DNA from: Acidobacteriota bacterium
GTDB lineage: Bacteria > Acidobacteriota > Terriglobia > Acidiferrales > UBA7541
Reading direction: 5' to 3'
DNA: 64,000 nucleotides
Assembly: GCA_003223215.1 (NCBI GenBank)
Contig: QHYH01000089.1
Coordinates: 62,001 to 126,000, forward strand
Shown here piece by piece: positions 1 to 9,351 of this stretch. The position numbers and the translations under genes were made by a program. Positions within the stretch are counted from its first letter, which is position 1. Each line of letters begins with the position of its first letter. A model generated the notes under the pieces. The model had not been told where the DNA came from and made no database searches. It saw nothing but the letters and a program-made list of their open reading frames with translations.

Positions 1-1004
1 ACGACTTTTCCGGGCTTTTGCGCGGTCTCCTGCAACTGTTTCCGATAGGCGCCGGAATTGAAGACGCGGTGAGAACTCTCTTCCCACTCGACCTGCAATT
101 TCTTTCTGCCCTGCATGGCGGCCCAGGTGTTGTCGGCGAGCACCGCCACCCCGCCGAGGGCCTGATACAGAACCGGAGGCTTGAAGGTAGGGATGGTCGC
201 CGTCTGCTTGACCCCGCCGACGAGCAGCGCCGCCTTGTCGTCCACCGATTTCACGGCACTGCCCAACACCGGAGGATGCAGCACGCTCGCATATAGCATC
301 CCCGCCATGTGGGTGTCCTGCCCAAAGACGCCCTTGCCTGTGCACAAGTCCTTCAGGTCGTAACCGGCGGTATCTTTTCCGATGTACCGCCATGCGCTGC
401 GGGGCTTGAGTTTAAGTTCCTCCTTCTTAGGCACCTCCTGTTTCGCTGCGGCGGCCGCCAGTTCTCCGTACCCCAGCTTCTTCTCGGAGTTCTTGTGGAC
501 CACCATGTGCAATTCCGTGGAGCATTCCGCTTCCGGAACATTCCATTGCTTGGCGGCCGCGCGGACCAGCATCAGCCTCGCCGTCGCACCGGCTTCGCGC
601 AAAGGCACAAAGAAGCTGACGACCGAGTGCGAGCCGTCGGTATCCTGGTCCCCGTATTTCTCATCGCCTGTGGCCTGCACAACTTTCACGCGCGCCCAGT
701 CCGCGTCGAGTTCGTCCGCAACGATGCGCGGCAAGGACGTTCGCACGCCGTTTCCCATTTCCGAGCGATGCGCCACGACATAGGCCGTTCCGTCCGTATC
801 GACGGCCAAGTAAACGCCGGGGTGCAGCACCGCCTTGCTCATGGCGTCGGCGGGGTTGCCATTCACGGTGGCGGCCAACAGCTGGTCGGGCATCCAGCGC
901 ACGCTCAATACAAAGGCGCCAGCGCCAAGCATGCCCTGCAAAAATCCGCGCCGGCTGCCCGAGAATTCTTGCGTTTTTTCGGAAATATTTTCGATGTGCA
1001 TCAT
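1..1004 (-). CDS. Xanthine dehydrogenase family molybdopterin-binding subunit (IorB-like), 3' part outside window
   Basis: Large catalytic subunit of a molybdenum hydroxylase of the isoquinoline 1-oxidoreductase beta type, which hydroxylates N-heterocycles or aldehydes with a separate [2Fe-2S] partner. Only the first 334 codons are visible; the gene runs off the left edge. The N-terminus carries a twin-arginine motif SRRGFL followed by a hydrophobic stretch, so the enzyme is probably exported folded by Tat. The stretches EMGNGVRTSLPRIVADEL and ATGDEKYGDQDTDGSHS are characteristic of this family's first domain. The ATG at 1004 follows a GGAGGG ribosome-binding site; a second ATG is adjacent. 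The gene lies 120 nt downstream of the DinB gene on the same strand. The substrate cannot be told, and the iron-sulfur subunit is not in view. Confidence 0.85.
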   Translation of the reverse strand, partial: MMHIENISEKTQEFSGSRRGFLQGMLGAGAFVLSVRWMPDQLLAATVNGNPADAMSKAVLHPGVYLAVDTDGTAYVVAHRSEMGNGVRTSLPRIVADELDADWARVKVVQATGDEKYGDQDTDGSHSVVSFFVPLREAGATARLMLVRAAAKQWNVPEAECSTELHMVVHKNSEKKLGYGELAAAAAKQEVPKKEELKLKPRSAWRYIGKDTAGYDLKDLCTGKGVFGQDTHMAGMLYASVLHPPVLGSAVKSVDDKAALLVGGVKQTATIPTFKPPVLYQALGGVAVLADNTWAAMQGRKKLQVEWEESSHRVFNSGAYRKQLQETAQKPGKV

Positions 1005-1124
1005 GGCTGCTCGCCCTCCAAAGGAATGAAAACGAGTCCAAAAGCGGTCAAGCGTCAGCCCACCATGCTAACACCATTCCCGGTTTCCCGAGGTTCGAGC
1101 GAATCACGGGCCATCATGGGGTTT

Positions 1125-1649
1125 TCACGGGGTTGGCCATTCTCCGAGCGCCCTCCGGAGATCGACGAGTTGGCCGAGATGATAGGCGTTGTGGTCCGCC
1201 ACGAGCAACGCTTCGCGCAAGATCGTCTGGCCGTCCCTATGGGGAACCCTGGCGAACAAATCGGTCTTCGGATTCTTCACGAGACTGATCATTTCCTCGA
1301 GATCTCGCACAAATGCCTCCACGGACTTGTGCCACGCGGCCTCATTCGCCGGCCCAGGCGTTGTCGGCCAGTACCCTTCGGGAAATCCGGGGGAAACATG
1401 CTTGGGATTGCGGCTGAATTCCAGGATGTCCCATTGCGCGATCCGCGAATGTTCCAGGAGCTGCCAGCCGGTATGCGGCAGTCCCGCTATAAAGGCTCCG
1501 CGTTTGGCCTCGGGGAAGCCCTCGACGGCGTCCATGAAATGGACGTGCGCGCCGCCGCCTTTCAAAAGATAGACGAGGTGTTCGCGCAATGCCCGATCGT
1601 TGCTGCTCGAAGTGGTCTTCTTGCCTGCCGGTTTGGCACTTTTCCTCAT
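1125..1649 (-). CDS. DinB-family protein
   Basis: A 174-residue protein of the DinB/YfiT four-helix-bundle superfamily, whose members bind a metal through three histidines and often act as thiol-dependent transferases. The family-typical histidines are visible in [12 protein letters not shown] near the middle and in [15 protein letters not shown] near the C-terminus. The open frame extends upstream into the preceding methyltransferase gene. The chosen ATG at 1649 lies 7 nt after that gene's stop and has an AGGAA ribosome-binding site. The basic, lysine-rich N-terminus (about 20 residues) looks unstructured. The tight spacing indicates co-transcription with the methyltransferase. Substrate unknown. 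Confidence 0.8.
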   Translation of the reverse strand: MRKSAKPAGKKTTSSSNDRALREHLVYLLKGGGAHVHFMDAVEGFPEAKRGAFIAGLPHTGWQLLEHSRIAQWDILEFSRNPKHVSPGFPEGYWPTTPGPANEAAWHKSVEAFVRDLEEMISLVKNPKTDLFARVPHRDGQTILREALLVADHNAYHLGQLVDLRRALGEWPTP

Positions 1650-1656
1650 GGGATTC

Positions 1657-2679
1657 CTATTTCTCTGAAAGCAGAACTTGTTGCGGTACTTCCGGAACGG
1701 GATGCAAGGTCGTTCTTGCGAACCCGGCATTGCCGAACATCCTCTCATATTGCGCGAAGGTATAGGCGTCTCCTCTGTCTGTACCCGCCAGCATCACCAG
1801 ACTAAAAGCGGCCGCCATGGGCGGGGAGACGCGGTCCTCGTTCGGAACAAATTCGAGCGTCATGGCTTGGCCCCCGTGCTTCAGCGCTCGATGGACGCGG
1901 CGCATCAGTTTCTCGCAAGTGGGCACATCGAAATGATGAAAGATGTTTGTCAGCAGAACGAAGTCGTAACCGTTGCCAAATTCGACCTCAAACGCGCTTC
2001 CCGGCCGCGTCGTATAGCGTTCCGCCACGCCAAGTTTTTTGGCGTTCTCCTTGGCAACTTCTAAGACGCCGGGCCAATCAACGGCAACGATCTCTGCTCT
2101 CGGATTGCGCCTCGCCACGGTGATGCCATACATTCCATGCCCCGCCGCGATATCCAGAACTTTCGAAGGCTTGGCTTCGGCGGCGCCGCTCAGTCCGGCG
2201 ATAAACTCTGCCGCCGGTATCGTCAGCGGCGCCATGGAGCGCGCAAAGTTTAACCATACTTCTTCATGCGCCTTGGTATGGTCTCCGGTCTCGCCGGCCG
2301 TCCCGCCTTTGCGCACCGCCTCTGCCAGCGCTGCGAAATTCTTTCGGCTCCATGGACTGGCCAGGAAGTTGATCATCGAGGCGAGGCAGGCCGGCGAATG
2401 GCGGTTCAAAAAAGTTGCGGCGTCCTCGGTGAGCGAATACTGGTTGTTTGTTTTTGTCAGGAATTCTTTCACCGTGAAGTAATCGCACAGAATTCGCATG
2501 CCGCGCTCCGACGTCCCGGTTTTACCAGCCAGCGATTCGGCGGTGTTCGCGCCTTCCGCAATGGCCGTGAAGATGTCCAGCTCAATCGCCGCTTTCAGCG
2601 CCTCGGTTTCCTGAAACGCGACCATGGTATTGAAAATGCGTTCCGGGCTTGGCTTGGATTTCGCTGTGGATGCGGCCAT
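1657..2679 (-). CDS. SAM-dependent O-methyltransferase with N-terminal winged-helix dimerisation domain
   Basis: A 340-residue methyltransferase with the Methyltransf_2 (plant O-methyltransferase and acetylserotonin-methyltransferase-like) layout. Residues about 10-100 form the helix-turn-helix-like dimerisation region ([18 protein letters not shown]). The Rossmann fold follows with SAM motif [13 protein letters not shown] near residue 175, the acidic residue of motif II in IVAVDWPG, and [11 protein letters not shown]. Such enzymes methylate hydroxyls on aromatic or polyketide-like small molecules in the cytoplasm; the acceptor here is unknown. It is the first gene of a probable two- or three-gene minus-strand unit with DinB and the molybdenum hydroxylase, and it is divergent from the alpha/beta hydrolase at 2838. 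Confidence 0.85.
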   Translation of the reverse strand: MAASTAKSKPSPERIFNTMVAFQETEALKAAIELDIFTAIAEGANTAESLAGKTGTSERGMRILCDYFTVKEFLTKTNNQYSLTEDAATFLNRHSPACLASMINFLASPWSRKNFAALAEAVRKGGTAGETGDHTKAHEEVWLNFARSMAPLTIPAAEFIAGLSGAAEAKPSKVLDIAAGHGMYGITVARRNPRAEIVAVDWPGVLEVAKENAKKLGVAERYTTRPGSAFEVEFGNGYDFVLLTNIFHHFDVPTCEKLMRRVHRALKHGGQAMTLEFVPNEDRVSPPMAAAFSLVMLAGTDRGDAYTFAQYERMFGNAGFARTTLHPVPEVPQQVLLSEK

Positions 2680-2837
2680 GAACTTTCGCTCCTACTCTTG
2701 AAGGTCGATGCTTCTGCCGGCAAAGATGCTCGCCTTTTGGGAGATGTTGTGGCGAACCGGCAATTCCGTTCAGTCGTTGCCCAGGACCCGCTCATGCTGG
2801 CATACTTTCTCTCCCCGCGGCAAGCAAGAGGCGACCA

Positions 2838-3569
2838 ATGAAACGCGAATACCAGCGCTGGTATTCCCAGCGGCTCGGCTTGGAGCTTGGCGTCGTGGTC
2901 TACGGCCACTGGGGCGCGCCCTTGCTTGGTTTTCCGACCAGCGCCGGCGATGAATGGGAACTCGAAGGCCAGGGCATGGTGGGCGCGCTCGGCGACTTCA
3001 TCGACGGCGGCATAATCAAATTCTATGCGGTGAATTCCATCAATGGGCTCAGCTTTTACAACAAAGGCGGGCATCCGTTCCACCGCAGCTACGTGCAGGC
3101 CATGTTCGACTCTTATTTGCGCGAAGAGGTCGTGCCCTTCATCTGGAACAATTGCCAGACGCAGGGCATCGTCATCTCCACGATGGGCGCATCTTTTGGC
3201 GCGTATCATGCGGCGAATTCGCTCTTCAAACATCCCGACGTCATCAAGCGCTGCTTCGCCATGTCCGGCGTCTACGATCTGCGCAATTTCATGGACGGCA
3301 TGTACGACGACAACTTTTATTTCAACAATCCCGTCGATTACCTCGCAAACATGAGCGACCCGTGGTTTTACGAGCAGATCGCGACTTGCGACATCCACAT
3401 CTCGACCGGCACGGGTTCCTGGGAGAACAGCGGGCCCACGTATCGCCTCTCGGAGGTTCTATCCGGCAAGGGCATCCGCCACTCGCTCGACAACTGGGGC
3501 CCGCAAGGCGGGCACGACTGGCCCTACTGGAAGCACCAGATGCGCGAATATGTCGGGAGATTGTTCTGA
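2838..3569 (+). CDS. Esterase-family alpha/beta hydrolase
   Basis: A 243-residue soluble hydrolase of the esterase-D/putative esterase type. The nucleophile elbow is GASFGAY (Ser near residue 119) and the catalytic His is probably in GGHDWPYW near residue 230; the acid is likely in the intervening TGTGSWEN region. There is no signal peptide. The start has an AGAGG ribosome-binding site 7 nt upstream. Proteins of this kind are often found beside ATP-grasp and carboxylate-amine ligase genes, as here, although this one is on the opposite strand to the ligase run and separated by the AIM24 gene. It could hydrolyse an ester or amide made by that cluster; this is inference. Confidence 0.75.
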   Translation: MKREYQRWYSQRLGLELGVVVYGHWGAPLLGFPTSAGDEWELEGQGMVGALGDFIDGGIIKFYAVNSINGLSFYNKGGHPFHRSYVQAMFDSYLREEVVPFIWNNCQTQGIVISTMGASFGAYHAANSLFKHPDVIKRCFAMSGVYDLRNFMDGMYDDNFYFNNPVDYLANMSDPWFYEQIATCDIHISTGTGSWENSGPTYRLSEVLSGKGIRHSLDNWGPQGGHDWPYWKHQMREYVGRLF

Positions 3570-3605
3570 ATTTAACGCGCTTAACCAGGGCGTAACGCTT
3601 GCTTG

Positions 3606-4358
3606 TCAGTCTCGGTCCAGGATGGAGCCTATAATTCCTCCAACTACCCCGCCTTGAACGGCCTTATTGGACTCGATGGGCATATACTCCATGAGCTCAT
3701 GGGCAAGCTTGGCGATCGGCAAGGTCTGCAGCCAAACACGGCCCGGACCCGTCAAGGACGCCAGAAAAATTCCGTCCCCGCCAAAAATCATGTTCTTGAT
3801 TCCCGGCACCGTGGTGATCTGGAAATTCACGCTGGTCTGGAACGCCCCGACATGCCCCGGATGGACCCGCAGCGTCTCACCCGCCTCGAGGTCTTTCACG
3901 ATCAATTCCCCGGAAAGTTCTAGCCACGCCGTTCCCTGTCCGCTCACACGTTGCAGCAGGAAACCGCTTCCGCCAAAAATCCCCGCCCCCAGTGACTGCT
4001 GGAAACCCACGCCAAGCTGGACAAGCGAGGTCGAACAGAGAAATCCGTGGCGGTGAATCATGTATTCGCGGCCGGGTCCGACTTCGACGGGCACAATATG
4101 TCCCGGAAGTTTTGCGGCAAAGGCCAGCTCGCCCGGCCTTCCCACTGCGCGGTATTCGGTCATGAAAAGCGTTGCGCCGCCCACAACGCGCTTTAATGCG
4201 CCCAACACGCCTCCCCCGCCGCCAAACTGAGTATGCGTGGTCATCTCGATCGAGCTGCCCATCCAGGAGAGCTGGCCTGCTTCGGAAATGATCGAATCAT
4301 TCGGATCCAGCGTAAACTCCAGGACCGGCATGGTCGTGCCCACAATTTGGTTCCGCAT
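3606..4358 (-). CDS. AIM24/TIGR00266-family protein
   Basis: A 250-residue protein of the AIM24 (TIGR00266) beta-sandwich family. Recognisable features are the N-terminal PVLEFTLDPNDSIISEAGQL, a glycine run near residue 50, the central GFLLQRVSGQGTAWLEL, and the C-terminal LTGPGRVWLQTLP. The family's biochemical role is not established; the yeast member is mitochondrial and affects inner-membrane organisation. The ATG at 4358 has an AAGGAG ribosome-binding site 6 nt upstream. It ends 37 nt from the convergent hydrolase and lies directly downstream of the aminopeptidase gene on the same strand, so read-through from the ligase run is possible. Confidence 0.85.
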   Translation of the reverse strand: MRNQIVGTTMPVLEFTLDPNDSIISEAGQLSWMGSSIEMTTHTQFGGGGGVLGALKRVVGGATLFMTEYRAVGRPGELAFAAKLPGHIVPVEVGPGREYMIHRHGFLCSTSLVQLGVGFQQSLGAGIFGGSGFLLQRVSGQGTAWLELSGELIVKDLEAGETLRVHPGHVGAFQTSVNFQITTVPGIKNMIFGGDGIFLASLTGPGRVWLQTLPIAKLAHELMEYMPIESNKAVQGGVVGGIIGSILDRD

Positions 4359-4444
4359 GACTGGCTCCTTACGGGAATGTCGTTCTTTGAACTGAACTAC
4401 GCACTGCCCGGGCTTGAGATTACCGGAATATCCCCAAGCAAGAA

Positions 4445-5470
4445 TTACGATAGCCCGAGGTATGCGAGCTGATAGCGGCCCTTTTCGATGACCTGCTGGT
4501 CATCGATCCAGACGTCGCACTTGCGGGTGAGCACGTCCACATGCGTCGTGGATTTCCAGTCCGCGTGAGTCTGGCTGCCGTAGGGATCGCCAAAGGCGAG
4601 ATGCACGCCGGGAAACTTTTCGTCCTGGAGCAGCACGCCGATCATTTCGGTCAATCCAAGATTCGTTCCGAAGGCCAGCTCTCCGACGCGGTCGCTGTTT
4701 TCGTCGGTGTGGCAATACTCCCAGAACTCCTGCTGCAGGTCCTTGCGCTCGCAGGCTGCGTCCACGAGCCGCCCGGCCCTGATCGCCAGCCGGAGCGGCG
4801 TAGACTGCAGGTCGCCGAATTTCCCGCAGAAGTGATCGCCCACAGTCGCATCACAGACGAACGTGCCATCCACGGTTGCCGGAGTTGTAAAAACCTCGCC
4901 TGCCGGCAGATTCGACCAGTAGCGCGGGTCGATCAGCCCGCTGGTCTTCACCCAATCGAGCCGCCGGTCAAAGTGCGCGGCAAACTCCGTGCCCGCCTCG
5001 GTTTTTACCCTCAGCGTCTCGGCGCCGAGCAAGCGTTCACGCAGCTTCTCGCTCAAGCGGTCCACCATGCGGTAGTCCGCGCGCATACCTTGCTGCATGA
5101 TCTCGGGCGTCACGCCGACCATGTGCGCGTAGCGAATCTGGCGGCGCTCGACGACTTCGACGATGGCCATGCGCGCCGCGAGTTCGCCCGGTTGCGGGGC
5201 CATGCACAAGACGCCGACATCTGCCCTCTCCAGGGCGCCCAAGACTTCCGCTGGCGCCGCCGCCATCGGCCGAGGCCCAAACTCCTCCAGCAAGAGTCGC
5301 GTCGCGCGGGCTTCGCGTTCATCGAGCGCAGCGGCCATGCTCGCGGCCACGGCGCGGCTCGTCTCATCGGCGATCAACGCGACGTTTTCGCCCGAACGCA
5401 CACCGAGGCACGTTTCCACGGCGTTGCGCGCGCCGGGCATCAGTTCCGGATCAGGAGCGCCGAAGCTCAT
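4445..5470 (-). CDS. M29-family aminopeptidase
   Basis: A 341-residue cytosolic metallo-aminopeptidase of family M29 (AmpT/AmpS type), which removes N-terminal residues from peptides using a two-metal centre. The ligand motifs expected from the Thermus enzyme are present in order: Glu in LPAGEVFTTP, Glu in VGELAFGTN, His in GVHLAFG, and the HVD pair in TTHVDVLT. The frame is open from 5515, but the ATG at 5470 gives a normal family N-terminus. It lacks a Shine-Dalgarno sequence; instead TACACT lies 7 nt before it, suggesting a leaderless mRNA. It sits downstream of two ATP-grasp genes and a carboxylate-amine ligase gene, so it may process or recycle their product. Confidence 0.88.
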   Translation of the reverse strand: MSFGAPDPELMPGARNAVETCLGVRSGENVALIADETSRAVAASMAAALDEREARATRLLLEEFGPRPMAAAPAEVLGALERADVGVLCMAPQPGELAARMAIVEVVERRQIRYAHMVGVTPEIMQQGMRADYRMVDRLSEKLRERLLGAETLRVKTEAGTEFAAHFDRRLDWVKTSGLIDPRYWSNLPAGEVFTTPATVDGTFVCDATVGDHFCGKFGDLQSTPLRLAIRAGRLVDAACERKDLQQEFWEYCHTDENSDRVGELAFGTNLGLTEMIGVLLQDEKFPGVHLAFGDPYGSQTHADWKSTTHVDVLTRKCDVWIDDQQVIEKGRYQLAYLGLS

Positions 5471-5584
5471 GCAAATTAGTGTACTTGAATCACAACGATT
5501 TTCTAACCCTGTCATTGTTCGGTGGCTTCTCTCGAACTGCCGGGAGGACGGAGCAAAGCCCGCCGATGCTTCGAACGCTCGAGG

Positions 5585-6964
5585 TCATGTTTTTGGGCTG
5601 ACGCAGAACGCGGGCACCTGCCCGCCGCCGCTCGTGACGTTGGCGAGCCCCGTTGAGCTGAGCCGCGTGAGGAACCCGCAAAGCTTTCCCCGGAACAAGT
5701 ACGGCGCAAAGTCCACCAGCATCTCGCGGTAGTCCACGCGACCCGCCGGCAGGATGTAGGGGAACACTTCGCGCCGCGTGGGAATGCGGTCTTGCACGAT
5801 CCACACGCCGTTCGTCGCGGTGAGCGCGCGCTCGATGGCTTCATCCCACCCGGCTTCGCTTGTTTCCCAGCCCAGCGTCACGCCCGAACCGCCGTATTCA
5901 TCGCTGGGCTTGAGCACGAGGTTTTCGCGGTGTTGGCGGACGAATGCCAGCAGCTCAATGGTCCGGCCGTAGTGCGCCGTCTTTACGTCCGCAACCACGC
6001 GCGTCCAGGGAATGTGCTTGCGGATCAATTCGCGCTCGCTCAGCGAGAAAAGCGCGCCGTTTTGCTCGTCGGTGAGGACCGCAAAAAAAGCCTTCACGTG
6101 CGGGATCTTGCAGCGGAAGTTGTTCGCCACGCACACCGCGCCCGCCGTGTACGCTTTGACCAGCGCAGAACATTCCCCCGGCTTGGCGACGATGTCATTG
6201 ATAAGCACGCGCCGGTAGACCAGATCGATCCGCTGGCCCTCCGCAGCCAGCGACTTCCCGTCCCATTCGAGCTGCTGTGGGTCGGCGATGAGCGTCGGTA
6301 TGCCCTTCTTTTCGAAGCGCGCCTGGAGAATCTCAAATTCACTCCACGTTGGAACTTTTTCCCAGTCCACGATGGCAATTTGCGGTTTTTGCGCGGAGCC
6401 GCCCCAATCCCGATAGCTCTCGAGCAGCGCTTCGAGCAGCTTGGCGCTCAGCGCGTAGGGCTGCACTTCGTATTTCCGGGCGAACTGACCCATCATCGGG
6501 AGTTCGTTGAAAATTTCAGCGAGCGTTTCCGCGTAACCTGGGCCGGCGGGTGATTCCGCGTTGTACTCGGCAAATTTCAGCGAATCGGGCAGCAGGAAGG
6601 CGTCCAAGCGCGAGGCCGTGCTCGCAGGGCCGTAGCCCACGTGGATGCGCGCCAAGCGTTCCTCTTCTTCGCTCAAGTGCAACTGAGCAAAGATGTGCTT
6701 GTCGCCCAAGGCCACCGTTACGACGCGTTCGCCGAGCTCGGCGATCCTCTCCGCGACCGTTCGCACCCGTTCTTCGTCTGCCGGTGAAAGAAAGACTGGC
6801 CGGAGGAAGGGACAATGAACCCGGTCACCGAAGGTCAACTTGGCCTTGCGCATGCGCCCAAACAAATCCTCGGGGAGGCCCGGCATACGCAGGAGCATGG
6901 GCTTCAGGATTTCATGCCACTCCTCGGAAGGAGGAAGAACCGAGGGTTGCGGAGCGATGGTCAC
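5585..6964 (-). CDS. ATP-grasp-type ligase, circularly permuted type (unassigned substrate)
   Basis: A 459-residue protein whose C-terminal half resembles circularly permuted ATP-grasp ligases. It shows LVLKPSDEYGGSGVTLGWE (ATP-binding lysine and glycine-rich loop, about residue 355), WIVQDRIPTRREVFPY, and the closing LANVTSGGGQVPAF. The N-terminal part (NAESPAGPGYAETLAEIFNE) matches the peptide- or amine-substrate half seen in such proteins. These enzymes join a carboxylate to an amine via an acyl-phosphate. The gene starts with GTG only 4 nt after the stop of the preceding ATP-grasp gene, so the two are translated together. The acceptor and donor are unknown. Confidence 0.7.
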   Translation of the reverse strand: MTIAPQPSVLPPSEEWHEILKPMLLRMPGLPEDLFGRMRKAKLTFGDRVHCPFLRPVFLSPADEERVRTVAERIAELGERVVTVALGDKHIFAQLHLSEEEERLARIHVGYGPASTASRLDAFLLPDSLKFAEYNAESPAGPGYAETLAEIFNELPMMGQFARKYEVQPYALSAKLLEALLESYRDWGGSAQKPQIAIVDWEKVPTWSEFEILQARFEKKGIPTLIADPQQLEWDGKSLAAEGQRIDLVYRRVLINDIVAKPGECSALVKAYTAGAVCVANNFRCKIPHVKAFFAVLTDEQNGALFSLSERELIRKHIPWTRVVADVKTAHYGRTIELLAFVRQHRENLVLKPSDEYGGSGVTLGWETSEAGWDEAIERALTATNGVWIVQDRIPTRREVFPYILPAGRVDYREMLVDFAPYLFRGKLCGFLTRLSSTGLANVTSGGGQVPAFCVSPKT

Positions 6965-6968
6965 GGCA

Positions 6969-7994
6969 CTACGAACCTTGCAGCGAACCCGAGGCCAACA
7001 CAGCGGCGGGTTTTTGCCCTGCCGTTGCGCCCTTGGGCGTCCCCGTGAATCCCGCGGCCGTCCCGATCCCCAGCATTTCTTCCCAGCGCGGCCAGGAAGA
7101 GTAGGTCTGCCCGTAGAGAGCGCGGTCGATCACCAGCCGAGCCATTTTTTCCACGACCAGCTCAAAATAGAATTCCGTGATGCGGTCGCGCTCAAAATCC
7201 GGCGCGGGATTCAGGAAGTCGATGGCATAGGGCACGCCGTCCTTCACCGCGAACTCGATGGTGTTCATTTCGTACCCGAGCGCCTGATTGATGGTTTGCG
7301 CGTCGTTCACGATGCGCACGCCCAGTTCCGAGGTTAAGTACGCGTGGTCGACCAGGTATTTGCGCTCCTTCGGGTCGTAATGGACGGGGACAATGTCAGT
7401 CTTGCCAAACGTGAAGCAGCGCACGTATTGCGTGAAATCGATGAATTCCTGCAGCGTCATGCAATACGGCGAGGTCTGGTCGTAGGCCGCCAATAACTCC
7501 TGTTTGTTGTGGACCTTATAGACGTGCTTCCATCCTCCGCCGGAAAAAGGCTTGAGAATCGCCGGCCGCCCGACATAATCGAGCAACCCATCCCAGTCGA
7601 TGGGGTATTCCAGGTTGTGGAGCGACTCCGAAGTGATGTCCACGTCGCTCGGATAGCCCTTTTGCGGGAGCAGTACCGTCTTGGGGATGGCGATTCCCAG
7701 CTTCGTCGCGACCGAATAGTTGAAATACTTGTCGTCGGCCGTCCACCAGAAGGGATTGTTGATGACGTAGGTGCCTTCGAGAACGGCGTACTTCAAAAAG
7801 CCGCGGTAATACTGGACTTCGTGCGAGATGCGGTCGACGATCACGCTGTACCTCGCCGGCTCGCCCATGCGCGTGCCGCCCAGCTTCACAAATTCCGCGG
7901 CAACGCCGTCTTTCTTGCCGAGTTCGTTCACTCGCACGATAAACGCCGGAGGAAAGCTGTATTCCCGCCCGCAGAGAAGGCCGATCTTTTTCAT
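6969..7994 (-). CDS. ATP-grasp domain protein (RimK-like fold)
   Basis: A 341-residue ATP-grasp protein. The N-terminal pre-ATP-grasp domain begins IGLLCGREYSFPPAF. The central part has NNPFWWTADDKYFN and RPAILKPFSGGGWKHVY, typical of the ATP-binding loop. The C-terminal half carries the metal/phosphate residues in GYEMNTIEFAVKDGVPYAIDFLNPAPD. After about residue 310 comes a low-complexity Ala/Gly/Thr tail of roughly 30 residues that is probably disordered. It forms the middle of an apparent operon: the YbdK-type ligase ends 47 nt upstream and the second ATP-grasp gene begins 4 nt downstream. Such proteins form amide or peptide bonds; the substrate is not identifiable. Confidence 0.75.
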   Translation of the reverse strand: MKKIGLLCGREYSFPPAFIVRVNELGKKDGVAAEFVKLGGTRMGEPARYSVIVDRISHEVQYYRGFLKYAVLEGTYVINNPFWWTADDKYFNYSVATKLGIAIPKTVLLPQKGYPSDVDITSESLHNLEYPIDWDGLLDYVGRPAILKPFSGGGWKHVYKVHNKQELLAAYDQTSPYCMTLQEFIDFTQYVRCFTFGKTDIVPVHYDPKERKYLVDHAYLTSELGVRIVNDAQTINQALGYEMNTIEFAVKDGVPYAIDFLNPAPDFERDRITEFYFELVVEKMARLVIDRALYGQTYSSWPRWEEMLGIGTAAGFTGTPKGATAGQKPAAVLASGSLQGS

Positions 7995-8041
7995 TTGCGC
8001 GCTCCTGCCAGGAAGCTGTGGTATTACCTTGCGCGATCCCG

Positions 8042-9178
8042 TTAATTCACCGCGTGCGCCGAGGAAGGGCGCGGCTCGGTCACGCCGGCGCGGGTCTCGG
8101 CAACCAGATGGCGCACGACCGCTTTCGGATCTCCTGTTTCGCGATAGACGCGCAGTTGGCGGTCCGCGCTGGTGCCTTCCTTCAGGATGGTGTGGACGTA
8201 TTCGACGGCGCTGCGGCTTCCGAGCTCATCCACCACGTCGTCCACCAGTGCCAGCAGTTCCGGAACCAACCGGCGCATGTCCACTTCTGCTTCTTTTCCG
8301 AAGTCAATCAGCTTGCCATCGACGCCGTAGCGCGCCGCGCGCCATTTATTTTCCTCGATGAGCGCCCGGCGATAGAGCCTCCAGCCCTGGTTCAATGTAT
8401 ACAGCCGGTGCAGCTTCACGATGATCGCTTGCGCCAGCGCGGCAATGGCCACCGCCTCCTCGACTTTGGTGCATACGTCGAACATCCGGAATTCCAGCGT
8501 TCCGAACATCGGGTGCGGGCGCACGTCCCACCAGATTTTCTTGCCGTTGTCGATGCAGTGCAGTTTGACCAGCAGATTCACGAAATTCTCGTAAGCGCTC
8601 CAAGACTCGAACTGCTCCGGCACGCCGGTTCGCGGGAATCGGCGGAACACCGTGGTGCGAAAAGATTTAAGTCCTGTGTTTCGGCCCATCCAGAAAGGCG
8701 AACTGGTCGAAAGCGCCAGCAGGTGCGGCAGGAAGTAGCGTACGCCGTTCATCAGGTCGATGGTGGTCTGCCGGTCCGGCATGGCCACGTGCACGTGCAT
8801 CCCGAAAATCAGCAGCGACCTCGCCAGTTGCCCCATCTCTTCGACAATGTGCTCGTAGCGCTCCCCGGGAGAGATGATCTGGTCGATCCAGCTCGAAAAC
8901 GGGTGCGTTCCGGCGGCGGCGACCTGCAGACCCGCGCGCTCCGCGGCGGCCACGAGTTCACCGCGCGTGCGGTGCATTTCGATGCGCAGATCGCTGACGC
9001 TGTCGCAAATCCGCGTCCCGGTTTCCACGATGGACTGGTGCAACTCCGGTTTGACCTGTTCCGCGATGTCCGGGGAAGCCTGCGAGATGAGCTGGCTGAC
9101 GTGCGAGCGTAACTCGCACGTGGTGGGGTCAATAATCTGAAATTCTTCCTCGACGCCTATGGTAAAGCGGTGAGCCAT
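8042..9178 (-). CDS. YbdK-type carboxylate-amine ligase (GCS2 family)
   Basis: A 378-residue protein of the glutamate-cysteine ligase type 2 family (YbdK). Family features are the N-terminal FTIGVEEEFQIID, the mid-protein GMHVHVAMPD, SSPFWMGRNTGLKS, and WWDVRPHPMFGTLEFRMFD. E. coli YbdK has only weak gamma-glutamyl-cysteine ligase activity, so the true reaction is open; the general chemistry is ATP-dependent coupling of a carboxylate to an amine. It is the first gene of the minus-strand ligase run (YbdK, ATP-grasp, ATP-grasp, M29 aminopeptidase) and is divergent from the aminotransferase at 9352, with 173 nt between them for promoters. Confidence 0.88.
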   Translation of the reverse strand: MAHRFTIGVEEEFQIIDPTTCELRSHVSQLISQASPDIAEQVKPELHQSIVETGTRICDSVSDLRIEMHRTRGELVAAAERAGLQVAAAGTHPFSSWIDQIISPGERYEHIVEEMGQLARSLLIFGMHVHVAMPDRQTTIDLMNGVRYFLPHLLALSTSSPFWMGRNTGLKSFRTTVFRRFPRTGVPEQFESWSAYENFVNLLVKLHCIDNGKKIWWDVRPHPMFGTLEFRMFDVCTKVEEAVAIAALAQAIIVKLHRLYTLNQGWRLYRRALIEENKWRAARYGVDGKLIDFGKEAEVDMRRLVPELLALVDDVVDELGSRSAVEYVHTILKEGTSADRQLRVYRETGDPKAVVRHLVAETRAGVTEPRPSSAHAVN

Positions 9179-9351
9179 GGGCTGGCACTCCGTAGTACAT
9201 GACCTTGCCAGGGACTTGGCGCTTCGTAATCATACCCCGCCGCGGTTCGCAATTGCACCCTTGGCACGTTCCCTCCTTTCCCGTGAAGAAACTCGGCGCG
9301 AGGCAATTTGGCGCTGGACGCAGGCGGGCACGCCTTGCCAGACTCTCTGCC

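Noticed and set aside
309-1805. 498-codon plus-strand open frame
   Set aside because: It is antisense to the molybdenum hydroxylase, DinB and methyltransferase genes, has no family features, and is Arg/His/Pro-rich as expected of shadows in high-GC DNA.
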